64,000 nt of DNA, from positions 186,001 to 250,000 of the forward strand of contig NZ_BILZ01000002.1 in the NCBI RefSeq assembly GCF_004000825.1, read 5' to 3'. The position numbers and the translations under genes are program-made. Position 1 is the first letter of the stretch; each line of letters begins with the position of its first letter. Of the stretch, positions 8,028 to 17,903 are shown piece by piece. This DNA is from Paenibacillus kobensis NBRC 15729. GTDB taxonomy: Bacteria > Bacillota > Bacilli > Paenibacillales > Paenibacillaceae. The notes under the pieces are model-generated. The model saw only the letters and a list, made by a program, of their open reading frames with translations. It searched no databases and was not told the origin of the DNA.

Positions 8028-9176
8028 CTACGTATCCAGTTCGTATTTCTCCTGATGCACTTTAATGCTGAACACAAGACCAATACAGATCATATTGAGC
8101 AGCAGTGAAGTGCCTCCGTAACTGACAAACGGCAGCGTAATACCGGTAATCGGCATCAACCCGATCATCATCCCGACATTCTCGAAGATTTGAAAAACAT
8201 ACATCGAGACAATACCGATGATCATGAACGACCCCCGTTTGTCATAACACTGGAACGCAATTAAGATCATCCTATAGATAAGCAAGAAATAGAGCATCAG
8301 CAGTACGGCTGAGCCTTGGAATCCGAACTCTTCTCCAACGACGACGAAGATCGAATCGGAGTAAGGATACGAGATGAAGGCGTTATTCTTCGAGTCGCCT
8401 TGCAAATATCCATCCCCCGCCAACCCGCCGGAGCCGATTGCGATCTTTGCCTTCGTCGCTTGGTAGATTTCCTTCTCCGAGCCGCTGCCTGGATTCATGA
8501 AACCATTGATCCGTTCGTACCAATGCAGCCGTTCGTGCTCGACCATATACGTTTTGATCTGGTCATTGTACGTATTGAACAAAATACCGAACAACAAAAT
8601 GAACCCAACAACGACCGTGAACCCGGCCAGCACGTGCGAATACCGGACATTGCCGATCCACAGCATACCGAGCACGATAACGAGGAAAATAATCGCATTG
8701 CCGAGGTCCGGCTGCATCATAACGAGCAGGAAGGGCACGAAAGAGTAGGCTGCAACTGCGAGCACGTCGCTTGTCAGCCGCAACGGCTCACCTTGCCGCC
8801 TGCCCATTAGATAGGCGATGCCGATTATAAGGACGATCTTAACCATTTCGGCAGGCTGGAACTGCAATCCGCCCGGCAGCTTGAACCAACTTCGCGCACC
8901 GTTGATCTCCTCTGCCAGAAAGAACACAAGTACGAGCAACACAAGCCCGATACCGTACCAAATGTACCAACCCTTGAGCAGCAGCCGATAATCGATCAAT
9001 GACATCATAAGAACGACGACAAAGCCGATCGAGTAAAAAATAACGGTCTTGGTGTCATAAGAAGCATACCGCGGATCGTACGAGGTTGCGCTATGCACGA
9101 TCAAAGTACTGATGCACATGAACAGCAGCAGCAGTGCGATGATGCCCCAATCTAGCTTCTTCAGTTTATGAATCAC
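8028..9176 (-). CDS. rodA: Rod-shape SEDS glycosyltransferase RodA
   Basis: A 382-residue polytopic membrane protein of the FtsW/RodA/SpoVE family with about ten hydrophobic segments. Diagnostic stretches are QPAEMVKIVLI, the loop YPYSDSIFVVVGEEFGF and the C-terminal FVSYGGTSLLLNM. SEDS proteins polymerise glycan strands from lipid II with a class B PBP. It is called RodA rather than FtsW because it is the last gene of the mreBCD-minCD unit, 7 bp after minD. Confidence 0.88.
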   Translation of the reverse strand: MIHKLKKLDWGIIALLLLFMCISTLIVHSATSYDPRYASYDTKTVIFYSIGFVVVLMMSLIDYRLLLKGWYIWYGIGLVLLVLVFFLAEEINGARSWFKLPGGLQFQPAEMVKIVLIIGIAYLMGRRQGEPLRLTSDVLAVAAYSFVPFLLVMMQPDLGNAIIFLVIVLGMLWIGNVRYSHVLAGFTVVVGFILLFGILFNTYNDQIKTYMVEHERLHWYERINGFMNPGSGSEKEIYQATKAKIAIGSGGLAGDGYLQGDSKNNAFISYPYSDSIFVVVGEEFGFQGSAVLLMLYFLLIYRMILIAFQCYDKRGSFMIIGIVSMYVFQIFENVGMMIGLMPITGITLPFVSYGGTSLLLNMICIGLVFSIKVHQEKYELDT

Positions 9177-9183
9177 TGCTAAT

Positions 9184-9978
9184 TCATCCTATTCCCAGGA
9201 ACTTGCGGATACGCTTGAATGCACTGCCCGACTTCTCGTCTAGCGGCATTAGCGGCACCATATCGCCCAGTATACGCCGCGCAATGTTCCGATATGCAAT
9301 CGCGGCACGCGAGGAAGGATCCATAACGGTCGGTTCTCCCGCGTTTGCCGATTTAATGACTTTTTCATCGTCCGGCACAATGCCGAGCAGATCAACGGCC
9401 AGCACTTGGCACACTTCATCGATTTCGAGCATATCGCCCGTTTTGAGCATGTTCGGACGAATCCGATTAATGATTAGTTTCGCCGAAATGTTCGTTTGCT
9501 CCAGCAAACCGATCACGCGGTCCGCATCCCGTACAGCCGCATTCTCCGGCGTCGTCACGACGATTGCGCGGTCCGCGCCCGCAACCGCATTCCGGAAGCC
9601 TTGCTCGATGCCTGCCGGGCAATCGATAATGACGTAATCAAAATCTTTCTTAAGCTCCAGCACGATATCGCGCACCTGCTCCGGAGTCACGTCGTGCTTG
9701 TCTTTCGTCTGAGCGGCTGGAAGCATATACAGCTCTTCGAACCGCTTGTCTTTCACAAGCGCTTGCTGCAGTCTGCAGCGCCCTTCTGCAACGTCGACGA
9801 GATCGTATACGATCCGGTTCTCAAGTCCCATCACGACATCCAGATTGCGCAAACCAATATCCGTATCGACCATGCATACTTTTTTGCCGAGCAGCGCCAG
9901 CGCCGTTCCAACATTTGCCGACGTCGTTGTCTTGCCTACGCCGCCTTTCCCCGATGTTACGACTATCGCATCTCCCAT
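9184..9978 (-). CDS. minD: Septum-site determining ATPase MinD
   Basis: A 264-residue ParA/MinD-type ATPase with the deviant Walker A motif SGKGGVGKTT at residues 9-18. The C-terminus SGSAFKRIRKFLGIG is the amphipathic membrane-targeting helix. MinD recruits MinC to the membrane to block division away from midcell. AAGGAG precedes the ATG, and minC ends 5 bp upstream. Confidence 0.96.
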   Translation of the reverse strand: MGDAIVVTSGKGGVGKTTTSANVGTALALLGKKVCMVDTDIGLRNLDVVMGLENRIVYDLVDVAEGRCRLQQALVKDKRFEELYMLPAAQTKDKHDVTPEQVRDIVLELKKDFDYVIIDCPAGIEQGFRNAVAGADRAIVVTTPENAAVRDADRVIGLLEQTNISAKLIINRIRPNMLKTGDMLEIDEVCQVLAVDLLGIVPDDEKVIKSANAGEPTVMDPSSRAAIAYRNIARRILGDMVPLMPLDEKSGSAFKRIRKFLGIG

Positions 9979-9983
9979 GCTCT

Positions 9984-10649
9984 CTACACTCCTTTATACA
10001 CGAGCGGTTCTTTACGCATACGGAATAACTGGGTCGTCTTATCGACTTGCATAACGCCTTCGTTCAGAAAAGCATATTCCATCGCAGCATCCCCCGTCAT
10101 CCACTCCTCCGGAGGGCGGCTGATCACTTCGGCGATTCGAAGCTGCGTCGGACGAAGGATAGAAGCCGCGATAATCGCTTCCGCATTCCCTTCCGATCCG
10201 GCGTGAGCCATTCCCGAAAGATTTCCCATTACGTAAATATCGCCTGTGCAAATAATCGATCCGCCAGGATGCAAATCGCCGAGCAGAAGCAAGCTTCCCT
10301 CATGCGTTACGACTTGACCGGATCGAATGATTCCCGTCATTACTTTTAACTGTTGTTCGTTCCCATCCGGCTGAGGCGCCTGGTCAGCCTCTCCTTGAAC
10401 GGACTGTACGAGCAAATTGCCGCGTTGGCGCAGCACCGATTTGATCTGTTCCTTCTCTTCTTCTGTCGTTTCCCGGTTGCCAAGCTTGACATGAACGTGA
10501 ATAAGCGGTCCGGTCAGCAGCTGCTGATGTGTTTTCTCAAGCTTATAATGCAGTTCGTCGAGCAGTGCCGAAAATTCGCAGCGATCATCGAGAAGGAACA
10601 CGAGACCCTCTTTGACGCCTTTGATGGTAATATGTTGTTTTTCGGTCAA
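9984..10649 (-). CDS. minC: Septum-site determining protein MinC
   Basis: 221 residues. The N-terminal domain (to about 100) is the FtsZ-inhibiting part, and the C-terminal domain (about 115-205) carries the right-handed beta-helix repeats (VVTHEGSLLLLGDLHPGGSIICTGDIYVMGNLSGMAHAG, given here only as a pattern of glycine-turn repeats). The start is a TTG with GGGAGGG 7 nt upstream. It acts with MinD as the inhibitor of Z-ring assembly. Confidence 0.93.
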   Translation of the reverse strand: MTEKQHITIKGVKEGLVFLLDDRCEFSALLDELHYKLEKTHQQLLTGPLIHVHVKLGNRETTEEEKEQIKSVLRQRGNLLVQSVQGEADQAPQPDGNEQQLKVMTGIIRSGQVVTHEGSLLLLGDLHPGGSIICTGDIYVMGNLSGMAHAGSEGNAEAIIAASILRPTQLRIAEVISRPPEEWMTGDAAMEYAFLNEGVMQVDKTTQLFRMRKEPLVYKGV

Positions 10650-10715
10650 CGTTCGTCCCTCCCATGATCTATTCCTTTCTTTTCGACATGCCCCGAATCC
10701 TGCCGAACCGCATGA

Positions 10716-11246
10716 TTATTCTTCTTCATTTTCGGGCTTGCGTACAGGATGGCCAGACTTCTCCATCCAGCGTCTCACCGGAACATAGATCGCTAGTGCA
10801 AATCCGAGCTGCAGAAATGTACTGAGCACCATATGCTCCATCAGCGCATGCGGGTAAGACTCGCGGGTAAACCGGAATACACGATAAACCGCGTATAGAA
10901 TCGATTCGTAGGCCATACAGGCCAGTATGATAACAGACAGCGCACTCATCATCGTCACTCGCTTCTTATCGAGCAGCAGACCGGTCAAATAACCAAGCAA
11001 CCCCATTGCAAAGGAATGAACGCCAAGCAAGTTGCCGAAGTAGACAACGTCCTGCAGCAATCCGAAGATCAAACCTAACAACAATGCCTTATGACGCCCG
11101 GCGTAGAGTGCAGTGTACATCACGAGTATGAAAGTGAAATGAGGAATGATTCTGCCTGCCAGTGAGTCCGGTATAAACCAAGGGACCAGCGTCCCTTCCA
11201 CGATAAATACAAGGAACATCACGATGATCAACCGACCGGTCGTCAT
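10716..11246 (-). CDS. mreD: Rod-shape determining membrane protein MreD
   Basis: 176 residues with five or six hydrophobic segments and a short charged tail, normal for MreD, a subunit of the elongasome. The ATG overlaps the mreC stop codon (ATGA), indicating translational coupling. Sequence conservation in MreD is low; identity rests on topology, size and place between mreC and minC. Confidence 0.92.
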   Translation of the reverse strand: MTTGRLIIVMFLVFIVEGTLVPWFIPDSLAGRIIPHFTFILVMYTALYAGRHKALLLGLIFGLLQDVVYFGNLLGVHSFAMGLLGYLTGLLLDKKRVTMMSALSVIILACMAYESILYAVYRVFRFTRESYPHALMEHMVLSTFLQLGFALAIYVPVRRWMEKSGHPVRKPENEEE

Positions 11247-12127
11247 GGCGTTTCTTCCCCCGTCTCCGCCATCTTCACGACGAAAACTTCGGTCAAACGG
11301 TTAAAATCGGCGAGCGGCTTCACAGAAGCGACCTTCGTCAATCCGAAATCGCCAGCTTGCGGCGTCGTCTCTACCGTCCCGACAACAAGTCCTCTCGGGA
11401 AGACGCGGCCAAGTCCCGAAGTGATGACCGTATCGCCGACAATCATCGGATCGTTCTCCGGAATACGGTTCATGATGAAGCGGCCTTTATCATGATCGAA
11501 TGTGCCGATAATGCCGAACGAAACGTTTTCTCTGCCGAGCACGGTGACCGAGATCGACTTGGAATTTGGAGACTTCTCATCAAGCGAAGTAATCGGCTCC
11601 ACATTCGAGGAGAATGCCGATACTTTCGTTACGATGCCGACAAGCCCGTCGGTGGAGACAACGGCCATGTTTTCCTTAATTCCATTCTCCGAACCCAGAT
11701 CGATCTTAATGGTAGGGTTATACGGGTCGGGACTTATCGAAATGACTTGCGCGATCAAATATTCGTAGTCGTTCAAGCTGCGCTGGCGCTCCGTGAAATG
11801 GAGGGCCTTCTCCAATGACTCGTTGCTTTTTTCAATGACGTTGTATTTGATCTTGTCTCTCGCATATGCAGCGGCCGTCGTTCGGAGCTGTTCATTCTCT
11901 TTCTGCAGGGATCGGATGTTGCCAATATCCTCAAACAAGCCCGCTATATAGCCAGCGGGCTTGTAAAACCATTGTTGTACATAGGCGACGGAATCATTGA
12001 CAAACTTCTCGGGCGCCGACAGCTGCCGGTCGCGTAGCGAGAATCCGAGCGCTGCGATGAACAGGATTAATCCGAGCATGAGGACGAACAGCCGTTTGTT
12101 TCTCATCAGATTAAACAGTTCGATCAC
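11243..12127 (-). CDS. mreC: Rod-shape determining protein MreC
   Basis: 294 residues: an N-terminal membrane anchor (about 12-30), a coiled-coil region (about 65-110) and the beta-barrel domains recognised by DLGSENGIKENMAVVSTDGLVG and VGDTVITSGLGRVFPRGL. MreC is the extracytoplasmic scaffold of the elongasome that activates PBP2-type enzymes. The assigned start is a GTG with a weak ribosome-binding site; an ATG seven codons later is possible. A 9-bp inverted repeat near 11940-11967 lies inside the coding sequence. Confidence 0.93.
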   Translation of the reverse strand: MIELFNLMRNKRLFVLMLGLILFIAALGFSLRDRQLSAPEKFVNDSVAYVQQWFYKPAGYIAGLFEDIGNIRSLQKENEQLRTTAAAYARDKIKYNVIEKSNESLEKALHFTERQRSLNDYEYLIAQVISISPDPYNPTIKIDLGSENGIKENMAVVSTDGLVGIVTKVSAFSSNVEPITSLDEKSPNSKSISVTVLGRENVSFGIIGTFDHDKGRFIMNRIPENDPMIVGDTVITSGLGRVFPRGLVVGTVETTPQAGDFGLTKVASVKPLADFNRLTEVFVVKMAETGEETP

Positions 12128-12171
12128 CGCCCATCGTTATACTCTCTATGGTGTAATGCTAACGCCTGTTA

Positions 12172-13203
12172 TTAGCGTTTCGACCGGGACGACGCCGACC
12201 GGTTGTTCTTGAACAGGTGAATGTTGTCGAGCGCGCGGCCCGTTCCGATCGCTACGCAGTCAAGCGGATTGTCCGCTACGATAACCGGCATGCCCGTCTC
12301 GCGCGACAGCAGCTTATCGAGGCTGCGCAGTAGCGCTCCGCCGCCGGTCAATACGATACCGCGGTCCATAATGTCGGCGGACAGCTCCGGCGGACACTTC
12401 TCAAGCGTTATCTTCACTGCATCCACGATGGAGTTAACCGTATCCGTCAGCGCATCCGTCATCTCATCGGATGTAATGGAGAGCGTCTTCGGCAAGCCCG
12501 ACACGAGATCGCGGCCGCGAATTTCGATCGACTCGCTCTTCTCAAGCGGAAGCGCCGAACCGATCTCCATCTTAAGCTGCTCAGCCGTACGCTCGCCAAT
12601 CATCAGATTGTAGACGCGTTTGATATATTGGATGATCGCCTCATCCATCTCATCGCCGGCAACGCGAATCGAACGGCTCGTTACGATGCCGCCCAGCGAG
12701 ATGACAGCGACTTCGGTCGTACCGCCGCCGATATCGACGACCATGCTCCCCGTTGGCTCCCACACGGGCAGATCGGCGCCGATTGCAGCTGCGAAAGGCT
12801 CCTCGATCGTGAACGCTTCGCGTGCGCCGGCCTGTTTCGTTGCGTCTTCGACGGCGCGCTTCTCGACGGCCGTAATGCCCGACGGTACGCATACCATGAC
12901 GTTCGGATGGCGCGGGAACAGCGAACGCTGCTTCTGCGCTTGGCGAATAAAATATTTGATCATTGTAGCGGTTGTCTCAAAGTCGGCGATAACGCCGTCT
13001 TTCATCGGACGAATGGCGCGAATGTTGCCTGGTGTTCTGCCGATCATCTTCTTCGCTTGTTCGCCTACCGCTGTAATTGTCTTCGTATCGGTACGCAGGG
13101 CGACCACAGAAGGCTCCCTGACGACAATTCCTTTTCCTCTTACATAGACTAGGGTATTCGCCGTTCCAAGGTCGATACCCAAATCTTTCGCTCCTCCAAA
13201 CAT
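12172..13203 (-). CDS. mreB: Actin-like rod-shape protein MreB
   Basis: 343 residues of the actin/HSP70 ATPase fold. Motifs: [21 protein letters not shown] at the N-terminus, [18 protein letters not shown] (phosphate 2) and [15 protein letters not shown] (adenosine). It directs lateral wall synthesis with MreC, MreD and RodA. The C-terminus has a basic tail ([11 protein letters not shown]) slightly longer than usual. A TATAAT-like -10 lies in the 45-bp gap after radC, so an internal promoter is possible. Confidence 0.97.
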   Translation of the reverse strand: MFGGAKDLGIDLGTANTLVYVRGKGIVVREPSVVALRTDTKTITAVGEQAKKMIGRTPGNIRAIRPMKDGVIADFETTATMIKYFIRQAQKQRSLFPRHPNVMVCVPSGITAVEKRAVEDATKQAGAREAFTIEEPFAAAIGADLPVWEPTGSMVVDIGGGTTEVAVISLGGIVTSRSIRVAGDEMDEAIIQYIKRVYNLMIGERTAEQLKMEIGSALPLEKSESIEIRGRDLVSGLPKTLSITSDEMTDALTDTVNSIVDAVKITLEKCPPELSADIMDRGIVLTGGGALLRSLDKLLSRETGMPVIVADNPLDCVAIGTGRALDNIHLFKNNRSASSRSKR

Positions 13204-13248
13204 GTGTAAAGCTCCCTTCTCTTCTTGACGACAATCCTTATTATTATA

Positions 13249-13938
13249 TTACAACAGTCCCCGCTCCTTCAAACTAACAAACTTTCCATCTCCGATAATA
13301 AGATGGTCCAGCACTTCGATGCCGATCAACGTTCCTGCTTCGCGAAGCCGCTGGGTTAGCGTAATGTCTTCCGGACTCGGGGCTGGGTCGCCGCTAGGAT
13401 GGTTATGCGCACATATAATAGACGCGCTGCTGCGCTTAATCGCTTCACGGAACACTTCTCTGGGATGTACTAGCGAGGCGTTGAGTGTTCCGACGGATAG
13501 CGTTTCGCGAGCAACGACCTGATTTTTCGTATTTAGAAACAAGCACATAAAATGTTCAACCGACTGGTACCTAAGCTCGTCCATCACCAGGTCGGCAGCA
13601 TCCTGCGGTCGTTTGATGACAGGGCGGTCGCCGAACCGGGCTGCGGCCATTCGCCTGCCCAGCTCGATTCCCGCCTTTAATTGCAGCGCCTTGGCTGGAC
13701 CGACGCCATGCACGCCCATCAATTGCTCAACGCTCATATCAGCCAAATAACGGAGCCCGCCGCATTCTTTCAGAATGCTGGCTGCCAGCTCCACGACCGA
13801 TTCCCGGCTAGTGCCGGTTCGCAGCAATATCGCAAGCAGTTCAGCGTGACTTAGCGCTTCCGCCCCATGTACCATCATGCGCTCTCTCGGACGTTCTTCA
13901 CGGGGGACATCGCGCATCAATTGCGCTTTAGATTCCAT
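13249..13938 (-). CDS. radC: RadC family JAMM-domain protein
   Basis: 229 residues. An N-terminal helix-hairpin-helix region (LMGVHGVGPAKALQLKAG) is followed by an MPN+/JAMM metal site (CAHNHPSGDPAPSPED). The family was named after a mis-mapped DNA-repair mutation and its biochemical role remains unclear. The position between maf and mreB is conserved in Bacilli. Confidence 0.95.
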   Translation of the reverse strand: MESKAQLMRDVPREERPRERMMVHGAEALSHAELLAILLRTGTSRESVVELAASILKECGGLRYLADMSVEQLMGVHGVGPAKALQLKAGIELGRRMAAARFGDRPVIKRPQDAADLVMDELRYQSVEHFMCLFLNTKNQVVARETLSVGTLNASLVHPREVFREAIKRSSASIICAHNHPSGDPAPSPEDITLTQRLREAGTLIGIEVLDHLIIGDGKFVSLKERGLL

Positions 13939-13983
13939 GTCCCGAGCTACCTCCCGATTACAAATAGAAAACCGTTCTATACA

Positions 13984-14637
13984 TTAATAGACAGAGATGC
14001 CGAAGTCCGCAAGCATATCGGACAGCAGCGACAGCGGCAATCCGACGACATTGAAGTAGCAGCCTTCGATCCGCTCCACATTCGTAGCGCCAAGTCCTTG
14101 AATGGCGTAACTGCCTGCTTTGTCCATCGGCTCGCCGGTTGCAACATAACGCTCAATGCGCTCGATTGGCATGGGCTTCATCCAGACACGTGTTCGGCGG
14201 TGCCTTACATCGCGGACACCACTCTCAGATGACAAGCAGCATACACCTGTGTAGACCTCATGTTCACGGCCTTGCAGCCGCCGAAGCGTTGCAATTGCAT
14301 CCTGAACGTCCACCGGCTTCCCAAGCACTTCGCCGTCCAGCACAACGATCGTATCGGCGCCAATAACAAGCGACGTACCATCGATGCCCTCTTGACGAAG
14401 ACGTTCGAGTGCCGCTTCAGCCTTGCGCAGCGCAAGCTGCTCCACCATCTCGGAAGGCGACCAAGAAGGATCTGCACTCTCATCCGCATCCGTCGACAAA
14501 ATACGAACCGGCAAGGAAAGGTCGAGAGATGCGACCAGTTCCTGCCGGCGCGGAGACGATGAGGCCAGCACGAGCTGGCCAATTGTATTCAATTCGGAAT
14601 GCATCCCGGTTGCCACGGTAATGGCACTTCCTTTCAT
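13984..14637 (-). CDS. maf: Maf family nucleotide pyrophosphatase
   Basis: About 206-217 residues. The family signature LASSSPRRQELV is near the N-terminus, with ADTIVVLDGEVLGKP and the SYAIQGLGA segment further on. Maf proteins hydrolyse non-canonical or modified dNTP/NTPs and affect septum formation. The start is uncertain: ATG at 14637, an in-frame GTG with AAAGGAAG about 10 nt upstream, or ATG at 14604 are all possible. Confidence 0.94.
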   Translation of the reverse strand: MKGSAITVATGMHSELNTIGQLVLASSSPRRQELVASLDLSLPVRILSTDADESADPSWSPSEMVEQLALRKAEAALERLRQEGIDGTSLVIGADTIVVLDGEVLGKPVDVQDAIATLRRLQGREHEVYTGVCCLSSESGVRDVRHRRTRVWMKPMPIERIERYVATGEPMDKAGSYAIQGLGATNVERIEGCYFNVVGLPLSLLSDMLADFGISVY

Positions 14638-14670
14638 TTACTCCGCTGCTTGCTCAAGCTTCTGTCGGAA

Positions 14671-14913
14671 TTACATTTTACGGTACAGCCAGATCGCCGC
14701 AACAAGTCCGAGAATGCTCAGAATGCTGAGTTCCAGCCGAATCGTTAAATCATAGCTTACTACATAAAGATCGGCTGCCGGCGACCAGTTCACCGTCGTC
14801 GTATCCGTCAGGAAGGACAAGCCTGGTACCTGCTTCAGCCATCTCTGCACTAAAGCTCCCGTTAACAATCCAAGTACGATAAATAGAAGGAGCATCCAGC
14901 CGTTCTTCTTCAT
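14671..14913 (-). CDS. Small two-TM protein, DUF4321 type
   Basis: An 80-residue protein with two hydrophobic helices (LLLFIVLGLLTGALV and LSILSILGLVAAIWLY) separated by about 35 residues. The pattern matches the DUF4321 proteins found before maf in Firmicutes. The function is unknown. Start at 14913 (MKKNGWML) is preferred to a GTG ten codons upstream because an AGAGG site precedes it. Confidence 0.75.
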   Translation of the reverse strand: MKKNGWMLLLFIVLGLLTGALVQRWLKQVPGLSFLTDTTTVNWSPAADLYVVSYDLTIRLELSILSILGLVAAIWLYRKM

Positions 14914-14974
14914 CGCCCAACGCCTCTCGCCATGAATTGACACCTATGGACATTATAAGCGCTAGTTCTACCGT

Positions 14975-16567
14975 TTACAATCCGCCGCTCGATTCCAGCC
15001 ATCCTTTTTCGGCAAATACGGCGGACATCAGAGCCGATTGCGCATTCCACAGGTGGGAAGCAGACGGCTTCTTGTCGTACTCGACAAGCGATACTGCTGC
15101 GGTATTAATCGACTGGGCCAACTGATTCGAAGCTTTCTTCTCCTGTTCCCCCGTCAGCTTGGTTGCGACAGCCGCCGAAGTGGACAGCCACTGCTCATGC
15201 AGCTTTCTCCAAGAAGCGGACGATTCGGCGCTTAGCGGCTTCGGAGCTGTCAGTTCCAATTGATCCAATGTGAGCCGATCAAGCATGCTGATCAACTCGC
15301 TTGTCTCCTTCCAATACTTCCGAAGCACTTCAGCGTTTCCCGAGAACGGCATCGCCTTCACAGCCGGAAGCTCAATCGCCTTCACGTATACTTCCATGCC
15401 GTTCAGCAGTTGGCTCAGCGCCAATGCCCCATCGCGGCTGCCGGACATGCCGACATAGACGCGGAAATCGTTCTCCGTATCCAGACGGTAAGCGGCTAAG
15501 CCTTTGTCCGCCAGATCCGATACTGTCGCATCCGCTCCTTCTGCAGAGCTGAAGACGCCGTATTGAAGCGCTTGAAACGACTGTGCTTTCAAATCAAGCT
15601 GCACATTGGCGGTTGCACCGTTCGAGGCTGGAGGCAGCTTATTGTCCTCCGGACTGCCCGCTGCAGCCGTTCCGCCGCTTCCGCTGCCGCTTGCGGCAGG
15701 AAGCGACGGATTCCCGCTGCTGTCAGTCGAGCCGGCCGGAGCAATCGCAGGATCGGCAACCGCCGTAGATGCAGCCGTCCCTTCGCCGTCGTTGCTGCCA
15801 GACCAAGGACCTTGTCCGGCGAACAGAGCGAGCGCCAAATATCCGAACAACGCACCAGTCGCGATAGCGCCCGCCACCGAAGCGAATACTTTCAGCCACG
15901 AAGGCCCGCGCGAGCGGGTACGCGAATAATCAGCAATAGCTGGACGAATTCCGAAGCGTCCGCTTGAATGTCCGCTCTCCAGACTGCCCAAATCCCAATC
16001 GGGTATGCTATAAGGCTTGTCCTCTGCGCTTAAGGGCAGCAGAGACGAGTCTGTATCTGGTGGTTGAACGACCGCAATCCGTCCGGTCTGGGACAACCGT
16101 TCTTCGCGTTCTTCATCCTTCATTACCGATGATGCTGTATGCTGTGTTGACATACCTGCATCTTCTATACGATTCGCAGCCGAATTTAGTTTTCGTTCGG
16201 TTTCGACATTTTTCACCTTCGTTTGCTTGATTGGCTCTGGAAAAGTCCATACGCTCGGCCCGCTCGGCGATATCCGGTCCTGCTCGCCCGTATTCGCATC
16301 CTGCGGATAGCTGTCCCGTCGTGCGACCGTCCCGTTCTCCTGCCGAATGAGCTGTTCCAGCACTTGAATATCATCCAGTGAAGGCCGTTTATATGTCCGC
16401 GATTGATCTGCTGCCGGCTCGCTCTTCTCTAGTCCGTCCTCAGAACGCATATCAGGCAGAACCCGCAAATGCGGATTCATCCGCACATCTTCACCCGCCG
16501 CTTTGCGGCTGTTCGCCGCCGATTCAGCACCATCGAACCGGATCGTCATTTTTCGGTCTCGCTTCAT
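14975..16567 (-). CDS. SPOR-domain membrane protein, SpoIIB-like
   Basis: A bitopic protein of 530 residues: a long polar, probably disordered cytoplasmic N-terminus (about 1-215), one membrane segment near residues 225-245, a Ser/Gly/Ala linker, a SPOR-type domain (about 320-400, YGVFSSAEGADATVSDLADK) and a helical C-terminal part. SPOR domains bind denuded peptidoglycan at septa. In B. subtilis spoIIB, a SPOR protein needed for septal thinning in sporulation, lies exactly before maf, so a SpoIIB role is inferred from position and architecture. It is about 200 residues longer than SpoIIB. ATG at 16567 follows AAGGAG; a hairpin (16583-16601) lies just before that site. Confidence 0.7.
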   Translation of the reverse strand: MKRDRKMTIRFDGAESAANSRKAAGEDVRMNPHLRVLPDMRSEDGLEKSEPAADQSRTYKRPSLDDIQVLEQLIRQENGTVARRDSYPQDANTGEQDRISPSGPSVWTFPEPIKQTKVKNVETERKLNSAANRIEDAGMSTQHTASSVMKDEEREERLSQTGRIAVVQPPDTDSSLLPLSAEDKPYSIPDWDLGSLESGHSSGRFGIRPAIADYSRTRSRGPSWLKVFASVAGAIATGALFGYLALALFAGQGPWSGSNDGEGTAASTAVADPAIAPAGSTDSSGNPSLPAASGSGSGGTAAAGSPEDNKLPPASNGATANVQLDLKAQSFQALQYGVFSSAEGADATVSDLADKGLAAYRLDTENDFRVYVGMSGSRDGALALSQLLNGMEVYVKAIELPAVKAMPFSGNAEVLRKYWKETSELISMLDRLTLDQLELTAPKPLSAESSASWRKLHEQWLSTSAAVATKLTGEQEKKASNQLAQSINTAAVSLVEYDKKPSASHLWNAQSALMSAVFAEKGWLESSGGL

Positions 16568-16711
16568 GCTCATTCTCTCCTTCACCTTTTGCCTTCGGCA
16601 AAAGCAGCTTCGGAAGGTTCTTGTCCATCCTGTACTAGCAATCTATGAGCGTGATGCGAGATTTATGACGACGAATGTGCGGCGGGCAAGAAGCAGACAC
16701 TTATCCCATAT

Positions 16712-16746
16712 AAAAAAGACTGGACAGCTTCGAGCGCTGCCCAGTC
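16712..16746 (-). terminator. Terminator after the stalk-domain protein
   Basis: An 11-bp stem (16718-16728 with 16736-16746) followed by TTTTTT on the minus strand. It isolates the secreted protein gene from the SPOR-protein operon. Confidence 0.92.
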
Positions 16747-16754
16747 CAAATCTG

Positions 16755-17903
16755 CTATAGCAAATCAATTATTTCTTGAATCATCCACTTGCCGGCCGCA
16801 TCCTTCTTCAGGAACAGAACCGACTCATACGTATAGTAGTCTTCTTCATCTTCAACGTCGAACGAGACGAGAACCGAAGCCGTACCGTTGTTCTCGTCAG
16901 CTGCGAACAAGAATACATCAGACGGAGTGTAGAGCGAATCATAATCTTCGAAATCGGAAGTCCAATAATCAATCTCGTCCGCAGCACTCATCGAATCTGC
17001 CGCAAACATGCCTTTGATCGCTTCCAAATTTTCTTCACTCAAGCTGTTCGCATATTGCTCGACCAAATCATTTACGCTTGCCGAGAAATCAGCGGAAGCT
17101 GCTGCCGGTTGCTGAGGCAAGTCGTAATCTCCGCCCTGCCATTCTTCCGACTTAATCTTCCACACGCCTGCCGAGTCTTTCACCAGCACGTACACGTTCT
17201 CATGAACTTCGTCGAGTGCGTATTGGCTGTCCATTTCGACGCGAATGACGGCATCGATCGTTATCGAGGTCCCTTTGAACGAAGTAATCTTCGCCGACTT
17301 AACTGTAAACTTCGCGGCTTGTTCTTCGAACTGCTCCTTCATATCCGCTTCATCTTCTGCATTCCAGCTGGAAGGCAGCCAAGTCGCTTTCATTGCTTTC
17401 AAATCTTTATTCGAAATGGATGCGATGTACGACTTAACGACTTCTACAGCCTTCTTCTGGCTCGCCGATTCGATGGCTGCCGGCGAAGTGATCGTCAGCG
17501 TGCTCTTGCCGTCCCACTTGGCGGTTCCGCCGAACGACTGCACAACGAATTCTGCCGGTACGATAACGTAGCCTTTCAGAGTAGACGGCGCCGCAAGCAG
17601 CGATTTCTTCGCATTGTTAACCGTCGCCGATTTGCTGCCGACCGTCAGCTTGACGACCGTCGCGCCTCGTTTGATCGTAGCGGTGCTCGATTTCGTATCA
17701 TACGCATAGGTCGCGCCGATTTGCGCCGCAAGAGGCTTCGCTTCAACCATCGTCGCGTTGTCTTTCCGAACTGGAGCATTCGTAAACTTCACCGCTTTGC
17801 CGTCCACCGATACCGTGACCGCAGTAGCCGCAGCAAAAGCATAGGCCGGTACGATCATAATAGCCAAGCAGACTAACAGGAAAACATTTAACTTTTTGTT
17901 CAT
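16755..17903 (-). CDS. Secreted copper-amine-oxidase N-terminal (stalk) domain protein
   Basis: 382 residues with a clear signal peptide (hydrophobic to about residue 20, cleavage near AFA-AA). Residues about 28-140 form a copper amine oxidase-like N-terminal domain (VTVSVDGKAVKF, VRKDNATMVEAKPLAAQIGA, STATIKRGATVVKLTVGS). This is a common surface module in Paenibacillus and is not itself an oxidase. The rest contains two acidic repeats of about 110 residues (near 150-260 and 270-382) that look like NTF2/SnoaL-type domains. There is no catalytic motif. It is monocistronic, between murC and the SPOR operon; its role is unknown. Confidence 0.8.
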   Translation of the reverse strand: MNKKLNVFLLVCLAIMIVPAYAFAAATAVTVSVDGKAVKFTNAPVRKDNATMVEAKPLAAQIGATYAYDTKSSTATIKRGATVVKLTVGSKSATVNNAKKSLLAAPSTLKGYVIVPAEFVVQSFGGTAKWDGKSTLTITSPAAIESASQKKAVEVVKSYIASISNKDLKAMKATWLPSSWNAEDEADMKEQFEEQAAKFTVKSAKITSFKGTSITIDAVIRVEMDSQYALDEVHENVYVLVKDSAGVWKIKSEEWQGGDYDLPQQPAAASADFSASVNDLVEQYANSLSEENLEAIKGMFAADSMSAADEIDYWTSDFEDYDSLYTPSDVFLFAADENNGTASVLVSFDVEDEEDYYTYESVLFLKKDAAGKWMIQEIIDLL

